In this document: positions 26,023-34,086 of the stretch, piece after piece
Numbering within the stretch: position 1 is the first letter of the stretch
Layout: each line of letters starts with the position of its first letter
NCBI RefSeq assembly: GCF_030540825.1
Contig: NZ_JAUOEO010000001.1
Coordinates: forward strand, 221,001-285,000
Direction: 5' to 3'
DNA: 64,000 nt
Source of the DNA: Flavivirga spongiicola
Lineage (GTDB): Bacteria; Bacteroidota; Bacteroidia; Flavobacteriales; Flavobacteriaceae
Program-made: the position numbers and the translations under genes
Notes under the pieces: model-generated
What the model saw: only the letters and a program-made list of their open reading frames with translations
What the model was told of the DNA's origin: nothing
The model's database searches: none

Positions 26023-28476
26023 TTAACTTAGTACACGAGCTCTTTCGAAGTCATATAGACACCTGTCGTGACGCTTCGCTTTGATGCGTTTACCGAATGA
26101 TTCGATTTCGTATGTCTTTGCTCCTAAGTTTGCTGTTGGCACATAGGCAAAGGCTATTGTTTTTCCAATCGTATGAGAAAAAGCACCAGAAGTAACAATC
26201 TCTACAACTTCACCATCACAGTAAAGTGGCTCAGAACCGTAAAGTTCTGTCTCTTCTTCAAGCTCGAAGAAACACATTTTGAAACGTGGTCCCTCAGCCT
26301 TAATTTTAGTAAGTGCATCTTTGCCTATAAAATCAACCTTTTTCTTAAGGTGTACGTTAAAGCCAAGGCCCACACAGTAAGGATCGTAATCTGCTGTAAG
26401 ATCACCACTCCAGTAGAAGTATCCTTTTTCAATGCGACAACACTCTAGAGCACGGTAACCAACATTAGAAATGTCATATTCTTGACCAGCTTCCATTAGT
26501 TTTTCATAAACATATGCCGCATATTCTACTGGTATGTGAAGCTCCCAACCAAGCTCTCCATGATAACTTACACGTAATGCTTGAACTGGCGCTGCACCAA
26601 TATGGATTTGTTTACAAGTTCCGAATTTAAATCCTTCATTTGAAACATCATCGAATTTTGTAATTAATGTTTTCTCAAGAACTTTACGAGCATTTGGTCC
26701 ACAAAGGTTTAGAACACCTCTTGAAGATGTACAATCGAATGCTACACATGCTTCATCACCTTTAATGTTTGTGTTTACCCAGTCTAAATCGTGAGTAGTA
26801 AAAGATGTTCCTGTAATCATATAAAAATGGTTTTCTCCAAGACGTGCAATAGTTACATCACACTCTATACCACCATCTTTATTACACATTTGTGTATAAG
26901 AAAGCGTGCCTACCGGCTTATCCATATTACGTGTACATAAACGTTGAAGTACTTGTAATGAATCTTTACCTCTTATTTCAATCTTACCAAATGAGGATTG
27001 GTCTAAAATAGCTACGTTTTCACGAATAGCTTTTACTTCACGGCCTACATGCTCATGCCAATGAGGACGTCCCCATGCCATGTCTTCTTTTGCTTCTACA
27101 CCTTCTGGCGCAAACCAAAGAGCACGTTCCCAACCTGACTTTTCACCAAAACAAGCACCTTGTTCTTTTAATTTGTCATAAAGCGGGCTACGACGCAGGC
27201 TACGTTCCGCTTTGTCTTGTTCGTGCGGCCATGCTAAAGTATAGTGTTTTGGATAGTGTTCGTTTGTACGAGCACCAACATATTTATCTGCTGCATAGTG
27301 GGGTGCACCAAACCGACGAATATCTTCTGAATAGATATACAGTTTTGGACGACCATCAAGTATCCATTCTGAAACTGCTTTTCCAACCCCACCTGCACCA
27401 GCGATACCGAAACAGTTCATACCTGTAGCCAAGAAGAAGTTAGAAACTTCTGGTGTTGGTCCCAGTAAATAGTGAGAATCTGGTGTATATCCATCTGGTC
27501 CATTAATCATTTGACGAACTTCTGCTTTTTCAAGAATAGGCGTACGCTCTAATCCTGGAATGAAAAGTTGCTCAAATTGATCATAATTTGGCTCAAAAAG
27601 TTGTGATACGAAATCCCATGGCATGTCTCCATGGTTATATAAAATTGGTGAAAGTTCGAAACCACCAAAAATAAGTCCTCCTACCTCTGAACGGTAATAC
27701 ACAGCCTTATCTGGGTCACGTGTTACAGGAAGGTTTCTAGGAACCCCTTCCATTTCTTTAGTCACCATATACTGATGCTCCATAATTGCAATAGGTACGT
27801 TTACGCCAGCCATTTTACCAACACGACGTGCCCACATTCCTGCACAGTTTACAACGGTATCACATTCTACCGTACCTTTATTTGTTATAACAGCAGTTAC
27901 TTTGCCGTTTTTCTTTTCGAATCCTTCAACCATTGTGTCAGTGAAGATTTGCCCTCCATTTGCACGAGCTCCACGAGCAAGCGCTTGGGTAAGCATGGAT
28001 GGATCGGCATAACCGTCTGTTGCACAATAAACACCACCAACACAACCGTCAAGTTCCATAATTGGAAATTTCTCTTGACATTGTTCAGGAGTTAAAATCT
28101 CTACTTCTAAACCGTATGACTTTCCTTGAGTGGCAATTTTACGAAGTTCCATCATGCGTTCTTCTGAAGATGCCAAACGTAGCGAGCCTACTTCGTTCCA
28201 ACCTGCTGGCTGCCCAGTGATTTCTTCTAACTGGCGATAAAGCTCTGCTGAATATTGAACAAGTCTGGTAACATTACGTGATGAACGCAGCTGACCTACA
28301 AGACCTGCTGCGTGCCATGTTGCACCATTTGTTAAATCGTTTTTTTCAATAAGAATTGCTTTAACACCTCTTTCTGCAAGGTGATAAAGAACACTAGTTC
28401 CTACAACCCCTCCACCAACAATGACTACTGGAGCTTTGGTTGGTAATGATGTTTTGGATGCTGCTTCTGTGCTCAT
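26023..28476 (-). CDS. Dimethylglycine/sarcosine dehydrogenase-type FAD enzyme with GcvT domain
   Basis: 817 residues, the length of mitochondrial-type dimethylglycine and sarcosine dehydrogenases. N-terminal FAD domain with GGGVVG (21-26) and IEKNDL; TWHAAGL contains His55, the residue that covalently holds FAD in this family. A central FAO_M-like linker (about 380-440) leads to a GcvT aminomethyltransferase-like domain (about 445-817: LDQSSFGKIEIRG, GECDVT-like GGIECDVTIARL, SYHGELGWELHIP, CRIEKGYFYWSGDLTADYDP), which binds THF and captures the methyl carbon as 5,10-methylene-THF. It would demethylate dimethylglycine or sarcosine; the two cannot be told apart here. First gene of the minus-strand operon with etfB, etfA, the Fe-S protein and purU. 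Confidence 0.88.
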   Translation of the reverse strand: MSTEAASKTSLPTKAPVVIVGGGVVGTSVLYHLAERGVKAILIEKNDLTNGATWHAAGLVGQLRSSRNVTRLVQYSAELYRQLEEITGQPAGWNEVGSLRLASSEERMMELRKIATQGKSYGLEVEILTPEQCQEKFPIMELDGCVGGVYCATDGYADPSMLTQALARGARANGGQIFTDTMVEGFEKKNGKVTAVITNKGTVECDTVVNCAGMWARRVGKMAGVNVPIAIMEHQYMVTKEMEGVPRNLPVTRDPDKAVYYRSEVGGLIFGGFELSPILYNHGDMPWDFVSQLFEPNYDQFEQLFIPGLERTPILEKAEVRQMINGPDGYTPDSHYLLGPTPEVSNFFLATGMNCFGIAGAGGVGKAVSEWILDGRPKLYIYSEDIRRFGAPHYAADKYVGARTNEHYPKHYTLAWPHEQDKAERSLRRSPLYDKLKEQGACFGEKSGWERALWFAPEGVEAKEDMAWGRPHWHEHVGREVKAIRENVAILDQSSFGKIEIRGKDSLQVLQRLCTRNMDKPVGTLSYTQMCNKDGGIECDVTIARLGENHFYMITGTSFTTHDLDWVNTNIKGDEACVAFDCTSSRGVLNLCGPNARKVLEKTLITKFDDVSNEGFKFGTCKQIHIGAAPVQALRVSYHGELGWELHIPVEYAAYVYEKLMEAGQEYDISNVGYRALECCRIEKGYFYWSGDLTADYDPYCVGLGFNVHLKKKVDFIGKDALTKIKAEGPRFKMCFFELEEETELYGSEPLYCDGEVVEIVTSGAFSHTIGKTIAFAYVPTANLGAKTYEIESFGKRIKAKRHDRCLYDFERARVLS

Positions 28477-28528
28477 TTAAATATTATTGTATTTTAAGGT
28501 TTTTAATTAAATCTCTGATAATTGATTA

Positions 28529-28631
28529 GTTTCATATATGTAAAAAAATTTCATATACGTAAAACTTTGTAAAAATATAAAAAAAACTTAAAAAATTGTA
28601 CTTATATGAAATTTTTTTACATATATGAAAC
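28529..28631. promoter_or_regulatory. Operator-like inverted repeat in the divergent dehydrogenase/regulator promoter
   Basis: Arms of 29 bp at 28529-28557 and 28603-28631 are perfect reverse complements separated by 45 bp. Each arm consists of direct repeats: TTTCATATATGTAAAA (28530-28545) and TTTCATATACGTAAAA (28549-28564), spaced 19 bp, and the same pair inverted at 28615-28630 and, less exactly, 28596-28611. Four half-sites with near two-turn spacing fit cooperative binding by a dimeric helix-turn-helix protein, the obvious candidate being the XRE-cupin regulator encoded next door. Confidence 0.82.
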
Positions 28632-28697
28632 ACTAGTTTTTATTGAATATTTAAAAATTGTATCTTGTAAATCTAAATTTCAAACCATAAAAATACA

Positions 28698-29261
28698 ATG
28701 GACGATATACTAATAAATCTTGGCAAACAAATTAAAACAGTTAGAAAAAAAAGAAAATTAAGCTTAAGAGAAGTTGCAAAATTGTCTGGTGTTAGTATAG
28801 GGTTAATTTCAAAAATTGAAAATTACAGAACGACTCCTTCTTTAACTGTTCTTTTAAAAATAATGAGCTCTTTAGAAATAAACTTATTAGAGTTAAATTT
28901 ATCTAAATCAAAGAAGAAAAAAAAATACATCCTAGTCAAAAAAGGTAAAGGTAAAACTGAAGATCGAGAAGATTCTGAAGGTCTAAAATACAAACTTCTT
29001 TTCTCAAATCATGTTCCTGAAAGCAATTTAAGAACTTATCTTATTACAATAGAAGATAACATTTATAGAAAACCTGTTTCTGGAGACACATATGAAATGG
29101 CATATGTTCTCCAAGGCAAATTAGATTATATTCTTGATGGGGAAATAATTACCTTAAATGAAGGTGATACTATATTTTATGATGGTTTATTACCATTAGG
29201 TTGGAATACGAAATATGATACCAATGCCACCTTACTTAAAATGTATTTGATTAAAATTTAA
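28698..29261 (+). CDS. XRE-family transcriptional regulator with C-terminal cupin
   Basis: 187 residues. An HTH_XRE domain at about 8-62 (LGKQIKTVRKKRKLSLREVA, GVSIGLISKIENYRTTPSL), a basic linker (KSKKKKKYILVKKGKGK), and a cupin at about 110-185 (VSGDTYEMAYVLQGKLDYIL, EGDTIFYDGLLPLGWN). This architecture is common in regulators of amine and amino-acid catabolism, where the cupin senses a small metabolite. It is divergent from the dehydrogenase gene with 221 bp between starts and should bind the repeated half-sites there. Probable ligand: dimethylglycine, sarcosine or betaine (inference). The A-rich, low-GC coding sequence contrasts with the operon it likely controls. Confidence 0.9.
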   Translation: MDDILINLGKQIKTVRKKRKLSLREVAKLSGVSIGLISKIENYRTTPSLTVLLKIMSSLEINLLELNLSKSKKKKKYILVKKGKGKTEDREDSEGLKYKLLFSNHVPESNLRTYLITIEDNIYRKPVSGDTYEMAYVLQGKLDYILDGEIITLNEGDTIFYDGLLPLGWNTKYDTNATLLKMYLIKI

Positions 29262-29284
29262 TGAGAGGTTTTTTAATTGATATA

Positions 29285-29444
29285 ATACCAATTTAATTAT
29301 GAAATGTCGTATAGATAACGACGTTGCTTTTTCGTTTAAAAACATCATAAATGATTTGTATAGCCTTCTATAGAAATAGTGATTAAGGAATTTAAACGAA
29401 AAATGAACAAGTTATAATGCGTCTTTTTATGGTTAATTTGGTAT
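29285..29444. mobile_element. MITE-like element, copy A (160 bp)
   Basis: Imperfect terminal inverted repeats begin ATACCAATTTAATTATGAAA and end in TTAATTTGGTAT. Inside are TTCGTTTAAA and its exact reverse complement TTTAAACGAA. A copy of the same size, mostly identical, lies at 42810-42971. No coding capacity and no transposase nearby, so it is a non-autonomous element. It fills most of the gap after the regulator gene. Confidence 0.8.
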
Positions 29445-29505
29445 AAATACCTAACTAACGCAAATAGAGTTTAAGAGTTAAAATGTCTCTTCTAGTGAAA
29501 TTCTG

Positions 29506-29523
29506 TCCCGATAGCTATCGAGA
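29506..29523. repeat. Short REP-like palindrome
   Basis: TCCCGATAGCTATCGAGA is an almost perfect palindrome around CGATAGCTATCG. It lies between converging genes (the regulator and the giant T9SS gene), where such short palindromes often serve as transcription ends. Confidence 0.5.
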
Positions 29524-29548
29524 TAATTTTGTAATTACCATTATCCCC

Positions 29549-32500
29549 CTATCGCCTTTTTAAAGTAAAATGCGCTTTAAATATTTTAATGGTATTGCCT
29601 CTTGGTTCAGTATATTCTACTGTAAACCAGTAGCCATTTGTTGGCATTAATGTGCCATTAAAAGTCCCATCCCACCCAGGACTTGTTGGTCTTAATTGTT
29701 TTAATAGTTTTCCATACCTATCATAAATATAAATCTTTGCATTGGGTTGGTTCGCAATACCTCTAATATTCCATGTATCGTTAGTTCCATCTCCATTTGG
29801 AGTGAAATATTTTGGATAATCTATTATAATTTGCATGGTTATTATTTCGTTGCAATTATAAATATCTCTTACATAAATAATGCGTTCACCACCTCTTACC
29901 ATTTCAAATCGTGGTTCGCGTTGCCAATCGGTAGTATCTAATTTGTATTCATATTCTCCATTTCCTACTACTGTAATATCTAAAATATTGTTCCTCGAAA
30001 ACGCATCTGAACCTAATTCTACGGTGATGCTTTCTGGTGGATATGAGCCTACTACTTTTGTTGATGCTGGGATAGTACAACCTGTTGTTCTATTAGTCGC
30101 TATTACCGTATAATCTCCTGCGACTTGCGGTGTATATATTGCATCTATAGCACCTGTTATAATAACGCTTGATGGATCAGCTGTAACTTCTGCTTCTGAA
30201 CCATTATACCATTGAAAACTATATTCTGTTATATTTAATAGAGTGTCTATAGGTGGGTTTGGTAAAAATGTGCTCAATTCAGGCTGTATAGATTGACTTG
30301 CAGCATTTAAACAAATAACATATTCTTCCTCAATAGCTATCTCCGGAACAGGATTTACAATTAAAGCTATAGGAACTACTATAAAACATTCATTAGTTAT
30401 CGGCAATACTCTTGCATAAATAGTCTGAGTATTTATAACAGTGTTTAAAAAGTTTCCTGGACTCTGTATGGCATTATTATTTCCTGCTATAGCATCAGCT
30501 TCTTGCTCGTAATAGGTAAATGTAAAATCTGCTGTATTTAGGCCATTTAAAATATCTACCTCTCTTCTTCGGGTATCAAAATTATCAAAGCCATTGTTAT
30601 CAATTTCACATTCTTCAATAGGTAATGGATTTTGATTTAAATTGGTGTACAATATGGTTTTTAAAGATAACGTTGTTCTGCTTGTACATCCATTAGTCCC
30701 TGTGGCTACTACTATTATATCTCTATCTAATTGAGTATTTAGATAGCTATCTGGCGTTACTATTGGTATATTATTGGTTATATCTGCTACTGATTCAAAA
30801 TATTCTAAGGTTATACTAGAATCATTATTTATTATTTGATTAGCCCTTATAGTTAAATCGTAAACGATACTAACTTGTTCGCTACAAATGCGAATAGGGT
30901 CTGGAACTACTAATACTGGATTAGAATTAACCTTAAGTTCGAATGTCATATCGGTATTAACACATTCTCTGATGTCTAACATACCGTTAGCATTATCATC
31001 AAACTGGGCTCTCACATAAATAGTTTTAGACGTTGATGTATAGCTTGTTGGATTAACAATAGAGATATTATTGATAGCATCTTGTTCACTTTCATGATAA
31101 GTTACCAATATGGATCTTATTTGAGCCCCTATAACTTCTGATGCTTTTATTGACAAATCGAAGGTTGCTTCGTTCGTATCACTACAAAGTATATATGAAG
31201 TAATCGTTTGTTTTATTGGCAACGGATCTACATGAAGTGTTACATGATGTCCCAACCCTAAACAAGCATTAACAGCATCGCTATCTACTCTTACATATAT
31301 GTTTTGAGTGTTAGGGTAGCCTTCATTTCTATGGTTAGTCAAATCTGGTATAGCATTCAACTCTGCTAACGCATCAGCTTCATTATTATAAAAAGTAACG
31401 GTTACTCCTCCTGGGAATAAAGCTTCTATTTGGGATTTTGCATCACTAAAATCAAAAGTAGCTATTCCGTTTGTGTTATCGTTGTCTGTTATTTTGTTAT
31501 CACATTCATAATATTGTAAAGTGGTAAAAGATATTGGTATTTGCGACACACCAACGGTTATATTTATTTGTGCTACTCTATAACAATCATTTACAGTTTC
31601 TACTCTAGCATAAACCACATCGCTTAAAGGAATAATATTGGTATAAGCTGTGAAATTGGTGATTTGATTTGCCACTAACCCGCTGTTTGCTTCTGATAGA
31701 GTATTATAATACGTAAAAACTTCATTTAAATGATTTGTTGATATTAACACATTAGCTTCGGTTAAATTAAATGGCGCGAACCCATTGGCATCATCATCAC
31801 ATTGTCTTAAATCTACTATAGAGGTTATGATTGGTTTGGGATGCACTATTAGGTTAAACAACGCATCAGTATAACATGAATTGTCAGTTATATTCTCAAT
31901 ACGTACAAAAATAGGTTGACCATTTGTTATATTATTTACAAATGCATTTGGAGTAGCAATTGAAATAGTATGTGCGGCATCTTCAAAATATGAAAATACA
32001 AAATTTGCAGATGTTTTTCCATTTAGTAAAATAGTTTCATTTGATGTTAAATCAAATGTTGACAAACCATCTGTATCACTTCCGCTTACATTTGTATCGC
32101 ATTCAAATAAATCGGGTATTATTGTTGGTAATACAACAGATTCATAAACAATAACATCGACAGGTAACCTACTAGAAGATTCACAAGTATTTAAAGTTTG
32201 TGTAGCATAGTAAGTCGTTGTTGCTAAAATATCTGTAGTAGCTATAGGTGTACCACCTGTTGCTGCAGCATACCATTGTATATCAGTACCAGAAATTGTT
32301 AGATTTGAAATAGTAGCATTATCTATATCGCAAAATGTTTGAGGCGTTATTGCTATTGGTAAAGGTGTTTTCTGGACGGTTACTGTAATTGGAGTTCTAG
32401 TTTCTGTAACCCGCCAATTATCTGTGGCATCAACATAATACGTTGTTGTATTTGTTAATAGAGGAGAGGTCAATGAGGTTCCTGTGCCTAATGAGAATCC

Positions 32501-33655
32501 TCCTGTTGTAGTACTATACCAATTTATAGTTCCAGCCGAAGCTGTTGCATTTAAAGTTGCTGTCCCACTGTCACAAATTAATGTGCCTGTAGTATTTACA
32601 ATCTGTGGTATAGGTAGCAAAGTAACTGTTACTGTAGCGGTATCACAAATTGAAGGATACGCGTTATCACAAATTCTATATGATAATGTATATGTTCCTG
32701 TTAGTGCATTAGGTGTTAAGTCTACACTACCATCTGGATTTAGAGTTATGTTACCTGTTGGATCTGGAGAGACAACTGACATAGTAATGTCACTTGGATT
32801 TAATGTTGCATTTTCTCGTTCATCATTATCAAAAATGTTTAAAACAGTCCCTCCTACTTTCCAATTAGCATCTGGTTCTGTATCATTTACCGCATCAATA
32901 TTAGGCGGAATCAAACTACAAATATTATCATAAACATCTTTTACTTCTGCAGCAGATGATTTTGTGTTGGTAACATGTATATATGCTATTTGTCCATTGG
33001 TATCTTCATTTGGAGCAGGAGAAGGCGGAATATTATCCCTTGCAAAGACCACATTCCCATTGGAAAAAGTATAATAATTATTAGTATCAGTATAAGAGGT
33101 TACTAAATTATCATTAACATAAACCTCTATAACATTAGTGGTCGCATCTCTAGTTAGTGTTAAAAATGTAAAATTTCCTCCGCTAAATACATTAGTGGCC
33201 ACATTGCCTGTAGGGTAAAAATTTAAATTATTTCCATAAGCATAAATACCATTATCAGAACCACCACTAGAAAAATCAATCACTCTATAATATGTATTTG
33301 GTATTACATTATTGAATTTTATAATTATAGTAATGGTATAACTATCAAAATTACTTGCACTTCCAAAATATTTTAATCCTGTTTTTTGACGAAAATTATA
33401 AACTGTTTTTCTTGCAGAAGAGCAAAATGGGTTCATTGAAATATTTGATGAATAGTAATTTCCCGAAGCATTAGGATATCCCGAATTTGCCCCTTCGTTG
33501 TAATCGACACTATATAGAAGTTTGCTTCCGGGTGCATAAGTTACAGGATCAGATTCCATCAATGAATTATTTAAAAAGAAAAAATGATTATCGATAGTTT
33601 GTGAATAAGACTGGAATATTACTAATAAAATTAACTTACTAAAGATGAGTTTCAT
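29549..33655 (-). CDS. Giant T9SS type B cell-surface protein with LamG-like N-terminus
   Basis: 1368 residues with a Sec signal (LLVIFQSYSQ). Residues about 40-245 form a LamG-like domain (TGLKYFGSASNFDSYTITII, VIEVYVNDNLVTSY). Ig/cadherin-like segments follow (DAVNDTEPDANWK, LTPNALTGTYTLSYRICD, GTATLNATASAGTINWYS), then a long series of repeated beta-domains with CDD/CD-x-N-GxxxF starts (ECDTNVSGSDTDGLSTFDL, QCDDDANGFAPFNLTEANVL). The end is the gliding-motility C-terminal domain: YPKYFTPNGDGTNDTWNIRG and IYDRYGKLLKQL, the type B signal that sends proteins through T9SS and anchors them outside. It is likely an adhesin or glycan-capturing protein of the second PUL. About 1000 residues of its C-terminal part are closely related to the protein at 50034-54152. 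Confidence 0.87.
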   Translation of the reverse strand: MKLIFSKLILLVIFQSYSQTIDNHFFFLNNSLMESDPVTYAPGSKLLYSVDYNEGANSGYPNASGNYYSSNISMNPFCSSARKTVYNFRQKTGLKYFGSASNFDSYTITIIIKFNNVIPNTYYRVIDFSSGGSDNGIYAYGNNLNFYPTGNVATNVFSGGNFTFLTLTRDATTNVIEVYVNDNLVTSYTDTNNYYTFSNGNVVFARDNIPPSPAPNEDTNGQIAYIHVTNTKSSAAEVKDVYDNICSLIPPNIDAVNDTEPDANWKVGGTVLNIFDNDERENATLNPSDITMSVVSPDPTGNITLNPDGSVDLTPNALTGTYTLSYRICDNAYPSICDTATVTVTLLPIPQIVNTTGTLICDSGTATLNATASAGTINWYSTTTGGFSLGTGTSLTSPLLTNTTTYYVDATDNWRVTETRTPITVTVQKTPLPIAITPQTFCDIDNATISNLTISGTDIQWYAAATGGTPIATTDILATTTYYATQTLNTCESSSRLPVDVIVYESVVLPTIIPDLFECDTNVSGSDTDGLSTFDLTSNETILLNGKTSANFVFSYFEDAAHTISIATPNAFVNNITNGQPIFVRIENITDNSCYTDALFNLIVHPKPIITSIVDLRQCDDDANGFAPFNLTEANVLISTNHLNEVFTYYNTLSEANSGLVANQITNFTAYTNIIPLSDVVYARVETVNDCYRVAQINITVGVSQIPISFTTLQYYECDNKITDNDNTNGIATFDFSDAKSQIEALFPGGVTVTFYNNEADALAELNAIPDLTNHRNEGYPNTQNIYVRVDSDAVNACLGLGHHVTLHVDPLPIKQTITSYILCSDTNEATFDLSIKASEVIGAQIRSILVTYHESEQDAINNISIVNPTSYTSTSKTIYVRAQFDDNANGMLDIRECVNTDMTFELKVNSNPVLVVPDPIRICSEQVSIVYDLTIRANQIINNDSSITLEYFESVADITNNIPIVTPDSYLNTQLDRDIIVVATGTNGCTSRTTLSLKTILYTNLNQNPLPIEECEIDNNGFDNFDTRRREVDILNGLNTADFTFTYYEQEADAIAGNNNAIQSPGNFLNTVINTQTIYARVLPITNECFIVVPIALIVNPVPEIAIEEEYVICLNAASQSIQPELSTFLPNPPIDTLLNITEYSFQWYNGSEAEVTADPSSVIITGAIDAIYTPQVAGDYTVIATNRTTGCTIPASTKVVGSYPPESITVELGSDAFSRNNILDITVVGNGEYEYKLDTTDWQREPRFEMVRGGERIIYVRDIYNCNEIITMQIIIDYPKYFTPNGDGTNDTWNIRGIANQPNAKIYIYDRYGKLLKQLRPTSPGWDGTFNGTLMPTNGYWFTVEYTEPRGNTIKIFKAHFTLKRR

Positions 33656-33709
33656 GGCGAGGTACTTGGTTCCTATACTTAATATTAATCTTCTAAGCTT
33701 TTATTTATA

Positions 33710-33870
33710 ATACCATTTCTCATTTGAAATTACTGTAAAAGAAAATGATGGTTTTTTGCTTTATACAAAATTGAAAAATAAAGCATAGCCTAGTTACGGT
33801 TTCTTTTTTTATTGAAGTATAAAGTAAAAAGGGGTGTTTTATTACGGTCATTTCAAATGAGAAATGGTAT
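33710..33870. mobile_element. Inverted-repeat element with perfect 21-bp ends (161 bp)
   Basis: The ends 33710-33730 and 33850-33870 are perfect 21-bp reverse complements starting ATACCATTTCTCATTTGAAA. The interior has no ORF and shares CATAGCCTAGTTACGGTTT-type sequence with the element at 42768-43190 (CATAGCTTTAGTTACGGTT). It occupies the start of the 431-bp gap between the T9SS gene and SusD; the rest of that gap holds a terminator. Confidence 0.8.
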
Positions 33871-34002
33871 AAATACAATCGGTTTGAATTGCATAACAAA
33901 TAATAGCCGTGAATTAATAATCCGAGAATAATCTCATATGGTGTTTGATAAACATGTTCGTTTTTAGGCTAACTATATGGGTAAAAGAAATTAACCTAGT
34001 TT

Positions 34003-34043
34003 AAAAAAACACCTGCCTAATCAACCATGAAAGACAGGTGTCT
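34003..34043 (-). terminator. Rho-independent terminator after susD of the second PUL
   Basis: On the minus strand AGACACCTGTCT pairs with AGGCAGGTGT and is followed directly by T7. It begins 44 bp past the SusD stop, so the giant T9SS gene downstream is probably transcribed separately. Confidence 0.85.
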
Positions 34044-34086
34044 AAAAAACTAATTACTAACTTAAAAACTAATTAGTCTCTTTTAT

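Noticed and set aside
27075..27428. Plus-strand ORF antisense to the dehydrogenase gene
   Set aside because: The opposite frame encodes a continuous, well-conserved FAD/GcvT protein.
32484..32933. Long plus-strand ORF (149 codons)
   Set aside because: Antisense to the giant T9SS gene; repeats in that gene keep the opposite frame open.
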